From Methylomonas sp. (GTDB taxonomy: Bacteria; Pseudomonadota; Gammaproteobacteria; Methylococcales; Methylomonadaceae), in NCBI GenBank assembly GCA_028688235.1, contig JAQTYP010000247.1, forward strand, positions 1-5,760: 5,760 bases of DNA, written 5' to 3'. Position 1 is the first letter of the stretch, and each line of letters opens with the position of its first letter. This document shows positions 1 through 5,280 of this stretch, one piece after another. The translations under genes and the position numbers were made by a program. The notes under the pieces are model-generated. The model worked only from the letters and a program-made list of their open reading frames with translations, was not told the origin of the DNA and did no database searches.

Positions 1-48
1 TTGCTGCCACGCTTCAATATGCTGCAGCCATTTTGTTGATAAGGCCAT
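1..48 (-). CDS. tnpA: N-terminal fragment of an IS66-type TnpA accessory protein
   Basis: Sixteen codons are visible before the window edge: MALSTKWLQHIEAWQQ. The pattern of a Trp followed by HIxAWQQ close to the start is typical of the small IS66 TnpA protein, in which a helix-turn-helix segment (SGLSQ..YC type) normally follows. That part is off the window. The start is supported by AGGAG on the minus strand at about 61-57, with 8 bases between GGAG and the ATG. IS66 TnpA and TnpB are accessory proteins needed for transposition alongside the large transposase. Only the start is visible, so whether the gene is intact cannot be judged. Another HTH-containing transposase accessory protein is the main alternative. 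Confidence 0.5.
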   Translation of the reverse strand, partial: MALSTKWLQHIEAWQQ

Positions 49-125
49 GTGGAACGCTCCTGGGGAAAAACATCAGGATGCAACATGGGGCATAATTTTT
101 ACAGGCGGCGCAGATGGAGCCTTAC
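1..125 (-). mobile_element. End of an IS66-family-like insertion sequence (partial)
   Basis: Read on the minus strand, this segment starts with GTAAGG (125 down to 120). It continues through a short untranslated leader to a good Shine-Dalgarno site and the first codons of a TnpA-like accessory protein. IS66-family elements typically end in a GTAAGC-like terminal sequence, make 8-bp target duplications and carry tnpA as the first small gene inside the left end, so the layout fits. The 8 bases next to the proposed end, GTTGCTGC at 126-133, would be one copy of the target duplication. The other end, tnpB and the transposase gene lie outside the window. The terminus assignment is an inference from one end only, and GTAAGG departs from the usual GTAAGC by one base. 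Confidence 0.5.
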
Positions 126-191
126 GTTGCTGCTTAAAAAACCAAGAGTAATCACTGCAATCGGTTAAGTTTATCGAAAAACATCCGGCTA

Positions 192-220
192 TATTGTTTC
201 TTTATTGACAACAAACAATA
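192..220. promoter_or_regulatory. Inverted repeat TATTGTTT-N13-AAACAATA upstream of the small membrane gene
   Basis: Two perfect 8-bp arms at 192-199 and 213-220 are separated by 13 bp, so their centres lie 21 bp (two helical turns) apart. This geometry suits a dimeric DNA-binding protein. A consensus TTGACA hexamer (205-210) sits between the arms, but no convincing -10 follows it at 16-18 bp; the best is CATGAT at 230-235, 19 bp away. The repeat lies about 90 bp upstream of the 307 start codon. AT-rich arms of this length can occur by chance, so the operator role is an inference. Confidence 0.35.
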
Positions 221-234
221 CAACTTTCACATGA

Positions 235-276
235 TTGTAAATATTATTCAAAAGACTATAGTTAAGTCGTACTTAA
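235..276 (+). promoter_or_regulatory. Probable sigma-70 promoter overlapped by palindrome TTAAGT-CGT-ACTTAA
   Basis: A -35-like TTGTAA (235-240) and a -10-like TATAGT (257-262) are separated by 16 bp, matching the sigma-70 consensus at 4 of 6 and 5 of 6 positions. The predicted start of transcription would fall near 268-270. A perfect palindrome, TTAAGT (262-267) and ACTTAA (271-276) around CGT, begins on the last base of the -10 and covers that start point. This is the classic position for a repressor operator. The promoter would drive the 53-residue membrane protein at 307. Both promoter and operator are predictions from sequence pattern alone. Confidence 0.4.
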
Positions 277-306
277 TCATGACTGGATACTTTGAAGACG
301 ACCACT

Positions 307-468
307 ATGAATACATCCAAAAATTTGCAGAGAGACGTTATGACTGGCTTGTTATTGTTGACCGGTATTCTAAGCTTTGTATCCGGTGAATTTGTGTTTT
401 CATCGCTATTATTCGGTACTGCGTTGCTGACGAGTAAACTCTATTTTGCAAGACCCGCTCATGCTTAA
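307..468 (+). CDS. Small two-helix membrane protein, 53 residues
   Basis: The frame runs from ATG at 307 to TAA at 466-468. The N-terminus, MNTSKNLQRDVMTG, is polar. It is followed by a hydrophobic stretch at about residues 11-26 (TGLLLLTGILSFV), a Gly-Glu turn (27-28) and a second hydrophobic stretch at about 29-42 (FVFSSLLFGTALL). The tail is short and basic, ending in KLYFARPAHA. This is the shape of a small inner-membrane hairpin protein, with lysine and arginine at both ends suggesting both termini face the cytoplasm. No known family is recognised. An in-frame stop at 280-282 limits upstream extension. The Shine-Dalgarno match is poor (GAAG about 9 bases before the ATG). Support comes from the promoter at 235-262 and the terminator at 526-560, which bracket the frame as a single-gene unit. 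A competing 36-residue frame, ATG 279 to TGA 389, overlaps it but lacks a ribosome site. Confidence 0.5.
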   Translation: MNTSKNLQRDVMTGLLLLTGILSFVSGEFVFSSLLFGTALLTSKLYFARPAHA

Positions 469-525
469 GCTTTATGTGTGACCTCTCCGTTGTACTCGCG
501 GCAACTCCTGGCCGCAACACTCTAT

Positions 526-560
526 AGCCTCTAGCGTTTCTGACGATAGAGGCTTTTTTT
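526..560 (+). terminator. Rho-independent terminator after the small membrane gene
   Basis: A perfect 8-bp stem, AGCCTCTA (526-533) paired with TAGAGGCT (547-554), can be extended by a further CG/CG pair across one mismatch. It is followed directly by an unbroken run of seven T (554-560). It lies 58 bp beyond the TAA of the 307-468 frame and is oriented to end plus-strand transcription. A smaller hairpin, GCGGC (498-502) with GCCGC (511-515), precedes it. The T run on the plus strand makes direction clear, because the minus strand has no matching T tract. Confidence 0.85.
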
Positions 561-665
561 GTGCCTGACGAATTCCTACAGGGAACGACTACAAATCCTT
601 GATGACCGGATAATCAAGTCTTGATGCATCTACCTTTTCCGCAACTCTAATCCGTTTTAAAATGA

Positions 666-830
666 ATTGAACGTCTTTCAGGAACGCTGACACACATTCA
701 GTGCGTCAAAAAACTGGGACGTAACGATCCGTGTTCGTGCGGGAGTGGCAAAAAATACAAGAAGTGTTGTGGGGGCAGCGTCAGTTTTGCACTAAGCACA
801 TGGATTGAGTGTGTGATGCATTATTGCTAA
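666..830 (+). pseudogene. SEC-C zinc-motif gene remnant without a start codon
   Basis: This open frame ends at TAA 828-830 and encodes LGRNDPCSCGSGKKYKKCCG (714-773). That is an almost canonical SEC-C motif, in which the CxC and CC pairs bind one zinc ion. SEC-C motifs usually form the C-terminal tail of larger proteins such as SecA, YecA/UPF0149-type and YchJ-type proteins. The frame is closed upstream by TGA at 663-665 and has no ATG or GTG before the motif; only CTG 687 or ATT 666 would be available. About 16 residues lie between the stop and the motif, so any N-terminal domain is missing. After CCG the frame continues for about 18 residues of non-typical sequence (GSVSFALST and onward), which looks like read-through into unrelated DNA. 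The simplest reading is the surviving 3' end of a deleted or rearranged gene. The alternative, a small free-standing SEC-C protein with a rare start, is less likely. Confidence 0.6.
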
Positions 831-912
831 ACCCCCACCACGGCAGGAAATTTAATACACCGACATCATAAACAGCTGAACCAAACTGAAGTGGCCTGAT
901 GAGTCAATCAAT

Positions 913-942
913 ATATCTGGCTGCGAGAGCGCAGCCAGATAT
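913..942. terminator. Perfect 13-bp hairpin at the 3' end of the multicopper oxidase gene
   Basis: ATATCTGGCTGCG (913-925) pairs without mismatch with CGCAGCCAGATAT (930-942) around an AGAG tetraloop. It starts 12 bp beyond the TGA stop (955-957) of the minus-strand oxidase gene. The position and stability suggest a transcription terminator or a 3'-end RNA stabiliser for that gene. Neither side has a proper T tract: the minus strand continues with ATTGATTG. Efficient rho-independent termination is therefore uncertain. It could also serve plus-strand transcripts leaving the SEC-C remnant. Confidence 0.55.
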
Positions 943-954
943 TCCCATGAATTG

Positions 955-2910
955 TCAGGATACGGAAAAATGCGACATCATGCCCATGTCTTCGTGTTCG
1001 ACCAAGTGGCAATGATAAACATAATTCCCGGAATAACCGGGCGGAAAATAAACTAATAATTCGAGTAACTCGTTAGCATGCACCCTAATGGAATCGTGCC
1101 TAGCAGTGCCATCAAATATACTTTTGTTTTGCAATTCGAATTGTCCATCCTCTTTTTGCCGCCAGCGCCGGGTAACGATGAAATTGACCAAGTGCACATG
1201 AAACGGATGCATGTCCGGAACTGCTAATGGGTCGGTACGACCAAGCGGCTGATTAGTTATATTAGCCACATACCATCTTTCGTAGCTTCCGGCTTTGGCT
1301 CTAATGGTGGGTTGTGCTAAGGGCGGATAGTGGCCGGGCACGGGCGGCATTGGCATCATGCCAGGATCGAAAAAGGTGCTTCTGGCAATCTTATATTGTT
1401 GACTGGCAACTGGCGAACCGGCGGTTGGATTCGATGAAGTAAGATCAACTGCAAAAGGAAAATCCCAATTACTAGACCCCACGCCATCCTCCATTTCCCA
1501 CATTTGTACATCGCCCCAATTAATATCGGGCAATACAGGTGGGTCTTGCAAGGCGTTATTCATCAATAATACCAGTCGATTGCGCGCTACTGGCATGCAG
1601 GCTTGTAAGGTGTTTAAATTCCTGTTGTAGGTGAAACCATCGCCGCAGGCATAGTTCCCCAATACTTCATCCACATCTTCGTATAAATCAGAATGTTTAT
1701 GACGATCATGTGCAAAAAGTAACCGAAATTCCAATACATTGGCTTGTGGTAAAGATAGATTAATGGGGTTTCGTAAGTTTTTAGGCAACACCGAATTACT
1801 GCCATCGTCTGGAGAACCATCACGCGGCAAAGCATAGGTAAAAATACCTTCGACTGAATCGTTTCTGACTAATGACGCAATAGCCAGATTGACCAATCTC
1901 AGCTTGGAAATGTTTTTCAAGCCAGTCAGATCTATCAAGATGTCTCGCCGCTCGCTAGGTGCTATTACCAAATAGCCATCTTTAGCCAAGTGTACGGATT
2001 TAGTCATGAGTCCGCCGTCGGTACCGATAACAGTTAGCCGATCGGTATGCCAGCTTGAGTCATCAGGGTTTTGCAATGCCATAGCATAAGTACGCGCATT
2101 GGAACCGTTTAATAAGCGCAGTCGGTAGACCCGGCGCTCTACATGACAATGAGGATGCGCGCGGCCATTTACAAATATCTTATCGCCGAGGAATTCGGGC
2201 CGTCTATTCGGCGGATCGGTGGGATCGACCGGCAATCCTGCGTCATAGTCGAATGCAGTTGCATCGGCTGTCAGAACGTGGTCTTGCAACACCAGCGGGA
2301 TTTCATACTTGCCCCCCAACAGATCGAAAATATCCGTATCCGATTCGTCTCGGATAAAATATAGCCCGGCCAATCCGGCATGTACGTTCGGCGATGTGTT
2401 ATCCATTGCATGGTCGTGATACCACAGCATGGTTGCGCGCTGATCGTTGGGGTAAGGTAATTGCCGGTTTTCCGGATAGCCATGCGGATTATTGACAAAC
2501 CCAATAGGGTCTAAAGGCCAACCATCAGAAAAATGTTTTATCCTGGCACCATGTAAATGCGTAACCACACCAACCGGCGCATTCATCATCATCCCTTCCA
2601 TCCCCGGGCGTGATGAAGGCACGTTAATAGGTGGCAGTTCCTGCATATCGCCACTCAGGCCGGCAGATAAGGTATTGACCCAATTTATTTTACAGGGTTG
2701 CCCTTGTTGTACATTGAGGATAGGTCCCAAGTAATTATTAAGAACCGCGGTTGTTGCCGGGTAGGTACGATAACACCATACATTGGGCTGAGCAGGATCG
2801 ACGCCCGATTTTAAGCGTGCTCTACATTTTTGAATTTCGATGGTGATTTCTTGATTGTTTGAAAGTTTGATTTTTTTCAAACTTGTTAGAGGCAATTCAT
2901 CTTCGTACAT
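955..2910 (-). CDS. Multicopper oxidase, CotA / phenoxazinone-synthase-like, no signal peptide
   Basis: This 651-residue protein carries all four copper-binding motifs of three-cupredoxin-domain laccase-type oxidases, which couple one-electron oxidation of phenols, bilirubin-like compounds or metal ions to reduction of O2 to water. The motifs are HLHG (118-121), WYHDH (163-167), HPFHVH (568-573) and HCHLVEHEDMGMM (633-645). By alignment with Bacillus CotA, H118 and H571 bind the type 2 copper. H120, H165, H167, H573, H633 and H635 bind the type 3 pair. H568, C634 and H639 bind the type 1 copper, with M644 as the likely axial ligand. The glutamate after H639 (E640) matches the CotA proton-relay position. 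The segments FLGDKIFVNG (240-249) and YRLRLLNGSNARTY (262-275) also follow CotA. CotA has 513 residues; the extra length lies mainly between about 390 and 560, and the total resembles phenoxazinone synthase. The N-terminus (MYEDELPLTS) is polar, with no Sec or Tat signal. The start is supported by GGAG at 2922-2919, 8 bases before the ATG. The substrate is not predictable. Confidence 0.93.
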   Translation of the reverse strand: MYEDELPLTSLKKIKLSNNQEITIEIQKCRARLKSGVDPAQPNVWCYRTYPATTAVLNNYLGPILNVQQGQPCKINWVNTLSAGLSGDMQELPPINVPSSRPGMEGMMMNAPVGVVTHLHGARIKHFSDGWPLDPIGFVNNPHGYPENRQLPYPNDQRATMLWYHDHAMDNTSPNVHAGLAGLYFIRDESDTDIFDLLGGKYEIPLVLQDHVLTADATAFDYDAGLPVDPTDPPNRRPEFLGDKIFVNGRAHPHCHVERRVYRLRLLNGSNARTYAMALQNPDDSSWHTDRLTVIGTDGGLMTKSVHLAKDGYLVIAPSERRDILIDLTGLKNISKLRLVNLAIASLVRNDSVEGIFTYALPRDGSPDDGSNSVLPKNLRNPINLSLPQANVLEFRLLFAHDRHKHSDLYEDVDEVLGNYACGDGFTYNRNLNTLQACMPVARNRLVLLMNNALQDPPVLPDINWGDVQMWEMEDGVGSSNWDFPFAVDLTSSNPTAGSPVASQQYKIARSTFFDPGMMPMPPVPGHYPPLAQPTIRAKAGSYERWYVANITNQPLGRTDPLAVPDMHPFHVHLVNFIVTRRWRQKEDGQFELQNKSIFDGTARHDSIRVHANELLELLVYFPPGYSGNYVYHCHLVEHEDMGMMSHFSVS

Positions 2911-2922
2911 GAGATTTTCTCC

Positions 2923-3244
2923 AGCTGTTAATTTAATGTTACGACGTTTATTTACTTTCTAAGCTAAGCAGCCTCATCCGGTTGAGGTGTGATGACGCAA
3001 TTAAGCTACTGCACTGAATCGCTAACGCGGACTCCTTGTCAACATCACAACTTGCGTCTAAGTCTCCGGACCACTGCGACTCTATCGAAGTCCTGCTCAG
3101 CACCCACACCAGTGATCGAAAAACCGCTGACCAACACTGACAAAACCAATCCAAACAAAAACTTCGAAGAAGTCGACTCCGGAATCAGCATCGCGGAAAT
3201 CGTCGGCCAAAAACCAAAAAAGCTGCGATCACCTCCCTCACGGT
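2923..3244. other. Unresolved stretch upstream of the oxidase gene
   Basis: No gene can be supported here. A plus frame (ATG 2992 to 3273) and a minus frame (3329 to 3045) overlap almost completely; neither matches a known family and neither has a convincing ribosome site. The sequence holds a 5-bp stem, CCTCA (2972-2976) with TGAGG (2983-2987), about 60 bp upstream of the oxidase ATG. It also holds a minus-strand TTGACA (3042-3037), but no good -10 follows at 16-18 bp. The oxidase promoter presumably lies in this stretch. The part nearest 3244 may be remnant DNA of the decayed gene next to it. Confidence 0.4.
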
Positions 3245-3511
3245 TCAGCGTTCGAGTGACGAAGAACATGTAACCAAAGTCGCCTGCATGCTGGGAGGGG
3301 TGACTATTACCGAGAATACTTTTGCGCATACGCGGGGATATGTTTCGAGGTTGGAAAAAGTTAGCAGCTCGATCAAGTTATTCCCGTGTAAGTCAATTCG
3401 ATTGCCCTTGAGTCGCTTGATAACACCGACGATGCCAGAGGCTTTTGCTTTAGTAAAATCGATCTGTCCATTTTGGTGTGATATATCAATGACAACGTTA
3501 ATTACGCTAAT
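3245..3511 (-). pseudogene. Decayed GH25-like (lysozyme/DUF1906-type) gene, N-terminal piece only
   Basis: On the minus strand, directly behind the phosphatase gene, the open frame reads VVIDISHQNGQIDF followed by TKAKASGIVGVIK (about 3496-3416). This is the opening strand and first helix of GH25-like glycoside hydrolases: a catalytic-site Asp in DISHxxG, then DFxKAKAxGIxGVIxK. After the lysine at 3418-3416 the family normally continues with an ATxG segment and a further 150 or more residues. Here the frame instead runs into unrelated sequence (RLKGNRIDLHGNN and onward) and stops at 3247-3245. A Shine-Dalgarno AGGA (3522-3519) lies 7 bases before ATT at 3511-3509, exactly where the start should be, so ATG may have mutated to ATT. 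The spacing to the phosphatase stop is 18 bp, as expected for an operon. The piece is too short to fold as a GH25 barrel. The family match is by motif and carries moderate confidence. Confidence 0.5.
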
Positions 3512-3529
3512 AGCGACTTCCTAACCAAA

Positions 3530-4957
3530 TTAGAAAAAAAATGAATTAGGATAATCGGAAAATTTTTTACCTTTTCGATCAAAAATCTCAGCGCTACACC
3601 AGGGCTTACCCTTGCCAATATCCACAGAAACCAAGGTGAAGCTTTCGTCGCCAATAAAGCCTTCGCCTTCGTAGCGGTATTCAATGCGGTCGCGCAACCG
3701 GCGGCTTTTGTCTGCCCACTGCATAAACTCCAAGGTCTTGCCACCGTAAAAATCGCTTTTACTTTCATGAGGGTAGGGCCAATAAAACGGAGATGATACC
3801 AGCGAGGTCAACAGAAATTGTGGGTCCTGATAGCAACGCATCCGCGCGAAATTGGAGTTGTGCACGTCGCCGGACAAAAACACCACATCGCTAATTCCTT
3901 CCACGCGGATGAATTCCAAAATCATGCTGCGTTCGTCGTGAAAGCCGGCCCATTTGTCTTCGCTGCCTTTAGCCGGCTTCGGGTCTGGGAAAAACGGCAC
4001 GCTGGATACCACGAATTTCACCGGGGCATTGCGGTTTTGATGCAGCCAATCCAGAAAATCATTGAGCTGCTCGCGACCGAGCATGGTTTTACCTTCGATG
4101 CTGGTCGCTTCGCTTATCCGCAAAGTGCGGGTATCCATCACAAAAAACGGAAACGGCCCTTTGTCAAAGCTATACCAAAACTGGCCGTTGGGGGTATCCG
4201 GGTTATGGAGGTGTTGGTAAGAAGCGTAAGCACGCATCCGGGTCGCGAAAAAGCCACTGTTTTCATCTCGCATCTGACTTTTAGACCAATCGTTGCGAAT
4301 TTCATGATCATCCAGAATCATGTAAGTGGGCACTCGACTCATTAGCTTACGGATATTCGATAATTTAAACGACTTTCGGTAAATCTCACATAACTCATCG
4401 AAATCGGAATATTCATGCAATTTATTTAGCGGATCAGCATACACCTGATCGCCGACTGCTAGAAAAAAATCCAGCGGTTTTTGTTGATGAAGATTGAATA
4501 TTGAGCGGAAAGTCTTATCACCTTTTTCCGCATCATTCAGAACAAAATTGTCCCAAAACAAATAGCGGCAGGAGCCAAATACAAAATTCAGTGTGGTATC
4601 GTTGCTGGGCCGGTCTGTTTTAAAGATAGTGCCAACTTTTTGCCCGCTATTAACTACCGGTCCCTGAACCAAAACATCGGTTGCCGGCGCCTCAGTATCG
4701 TGTTTATAAACCAACCCGCATTCCAGCCGATAAACAGTGTTGGCTTTTAAACCATCGAAATTCGCAACCCCGGTGAAATCGTAGTAATCCTTCAAAAAGC
4801 AATATTTCGAAGCTACCAGCGTGGCACCATCGTATAAATCGAAAGCGCCATAACAAAACTCGCGACTGGCATGGTTTGGACCTTCTGCGCCGCGTATCCA
4901 GACTTTTACCGAAGTATCTGTGGTGTGGCCGATGATCGGCCCTAGGTTGATGGTCAT
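3530..4957 (-). CDS. phoD: PhoD-like metallophosphatase (alkaline phosphatase D family), no signal peptide
   Basis: This 475-residue protein has the two-part PhoD layout. Residues 1-115 form an N-terminal beta-sandwich opening with LGPIIGHTTDTSVKVWIRG, which matches the family's entry strand. The catalytic metallophosphatase domain follows at about 120-395. Visible metal-site motifs are GSCR (128-131), GDQVYAD (169-175), LDDHEIRNDW (215-224), DTR (275-277) and SGDVHNSNFA (362-371). The Cys of GSCR and the Asp and Tyr of GDxxY are typical of the Fe/Ca-dependent PhoD group, which hydrolyses phosphate mono- and diesters. Bacillus PhoD is exported by Tat; this protein begins directly at the beta-sandwich with no twin-arginine leader, so it is likely cytoplasmic or exported another way. 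The start is fixed by AAGGA (4969-4965), 7 bases before the ATG. No confident promoter or Pho box was seen upstream. A GH25-like remnant follows the stop by 18 bp on the same strand. The true substrate is unknown; the gene symbol denotes the family only. Confidence 0.92.
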   Translation of the reverse strand: MTINLGPIIGHTTDTSVKVWIRGAEGPNHASREFCYGAFDLYDGATLVASKYCFLKDYYDFTGVANFDGLKANTVYRLECGLVYKHDTEAPATDVLVQGPVVNSGQKVGTIFKTDRPSNDTTLNFVFGSCRYLFWDNFVLNDAEKGDKTFRSIFNLHQQKPLDFFLAVGDQVYADPLNKLHEYSDFDELCEIYRKSFKLSNIRKLMSRVPTYMILDDHEIRNDWSKSQMRDENSGFFATRMRAYASYQHLHNPDTPNGQFWYSFDKGPFPFFVMDTRTLRISEATSIEGKTMLGREQLNDFLDWLHQNRNAPVKFVVSSVPFFPDPKPAKGSEDKWAGFHDERSMILEFIRVEGISDVVFLSGDVHNSNFARMRCYQDPQFLLTSLVSSPFYWPYPHESKSDFYGGKTLEFMQWADKSRRLRDRIEYRYEGEGFIGDESFTLVSVDIGKGKPWCSAEIFDRKGKKFSDYPNSFFF

Positions 4958-4969
4958 GGGTTATTCCTT

Positions 4970-5224
4970 TTCGTTCTTAAAAATGGAGATCTAATGTCCT
5001 TCTTTCTCGCTCACACGCTTTCGTTTGGGAAAGCTTAGTGATTATCGACTTGGGACAACATCCAAGATTCGAGTTACCCCCTATGCTTCGATGGGGAGCA
5101 GCAAAAAGCAGCAATGACTCGATGGAGTTGTCAAGAAAACATAGTTATGTCTCATTTGCGTTGTAGTACATCGTAAGTTTCATACCGTACATTGCGCATT
5201 AACGCCTTGAATGTTGGCGAATAA
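4970..5224. other. Intergenic stretch upstream of the phosphatase gene
   Basis: No gene is supported. The minus strand contains a -10-like GATAAT (5046-5041) about 85 bp before the phosphatase start, but no acceptable -35 at 15-18 bp. It also contains a TTGACA (5132-5127) with no -10 partner. Short minus-strand frames of about 15-25 codons near 5142-5225 (for example one ending YETYDVLQRK) lack ribosome sites and may be gene debris or part of the neighbouring repeat. The phosphatase promoter is expected here but cannot be placed with confidence. Confidence 0.4.
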
Positions 5225-5280
5225 CCGCGTGAGCACAAAAAGCGTGTGCCCACCCTTGGCTACCCAGCCTACGGCCCTAA
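5225..5280. repeat. Palindromic dispersed-repeat-like element (GTGGGCAC type)
   Basis: GTGAGCAC (5229-5236) and GTGCCCAC (5246-5253) form an 8-bp stem with one G-T/A-C imperfection around AAAAAGCGT. A second small hairpin, GGCT-ACCC-AGCC (5258-5269), follows. The minus-strand text, with GTAGGCTGGGTAGCC next to GGGTGGGCACACGCTTTTTG, resembles a repeat seen between genes in many gammaproteobacterial genomes. It abuts the stop codon of the minus-strand gene at 5281, so the hairpins could also act on that transcript's 3' end. There is no T tract for a standard terminator. Only one copy is in the window, so repeat status rests on recognition. Confidence 0.5.

Noticed and set aside
338..520. Minus-strand 60-codon frame
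   Set aside because: It runs antisense across the small membrane gene, its start lies within 10 bp of the terminator stem at 526, and it has no ribosome site or family resemblance.
3037..3042. Minus-strand TTGACA as a -35 for the oxidase gene
   Set aside because: The hexamers 16-18 bp downstream (ATTCAG, TTCAGT) are poor -10 matches, so no promoter is called.
2992..3273. Plus-strand frame of 93 codons (Thr/Ser/Lys-rich) with GAGG 4 bases before the ATG
   Set aside because: No family match. It overlaps the GH25-like remnant and an equally long minus frame, and its composition looks like translated non-coding DNA. The close GAGG is part of a small palindrome.
3045..3329. Minus-strand 94-codon frame with a hydrophobic stretch (FLFGLVLSVLVSGF)
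   Set aside because: No Shine-Dalgarno. It overlaps the GH25-like open frame in another register. The hydrophobic segment alone is weak support, though a decayed membrane segment cannot be excluded.
3288..3524. Plus-strand 78-codon frame
   Set aside because: It is the antisense shadow of the minus-strand GH25-like remnant, which has recognisable motifs.
3818..4345. Plus-strand 175-codon frame
   Set aside because: It lies entirely antisense to the catalytic domain of the PhoD-like gene, whose motifs are all intact, and it shows no motif of its own.
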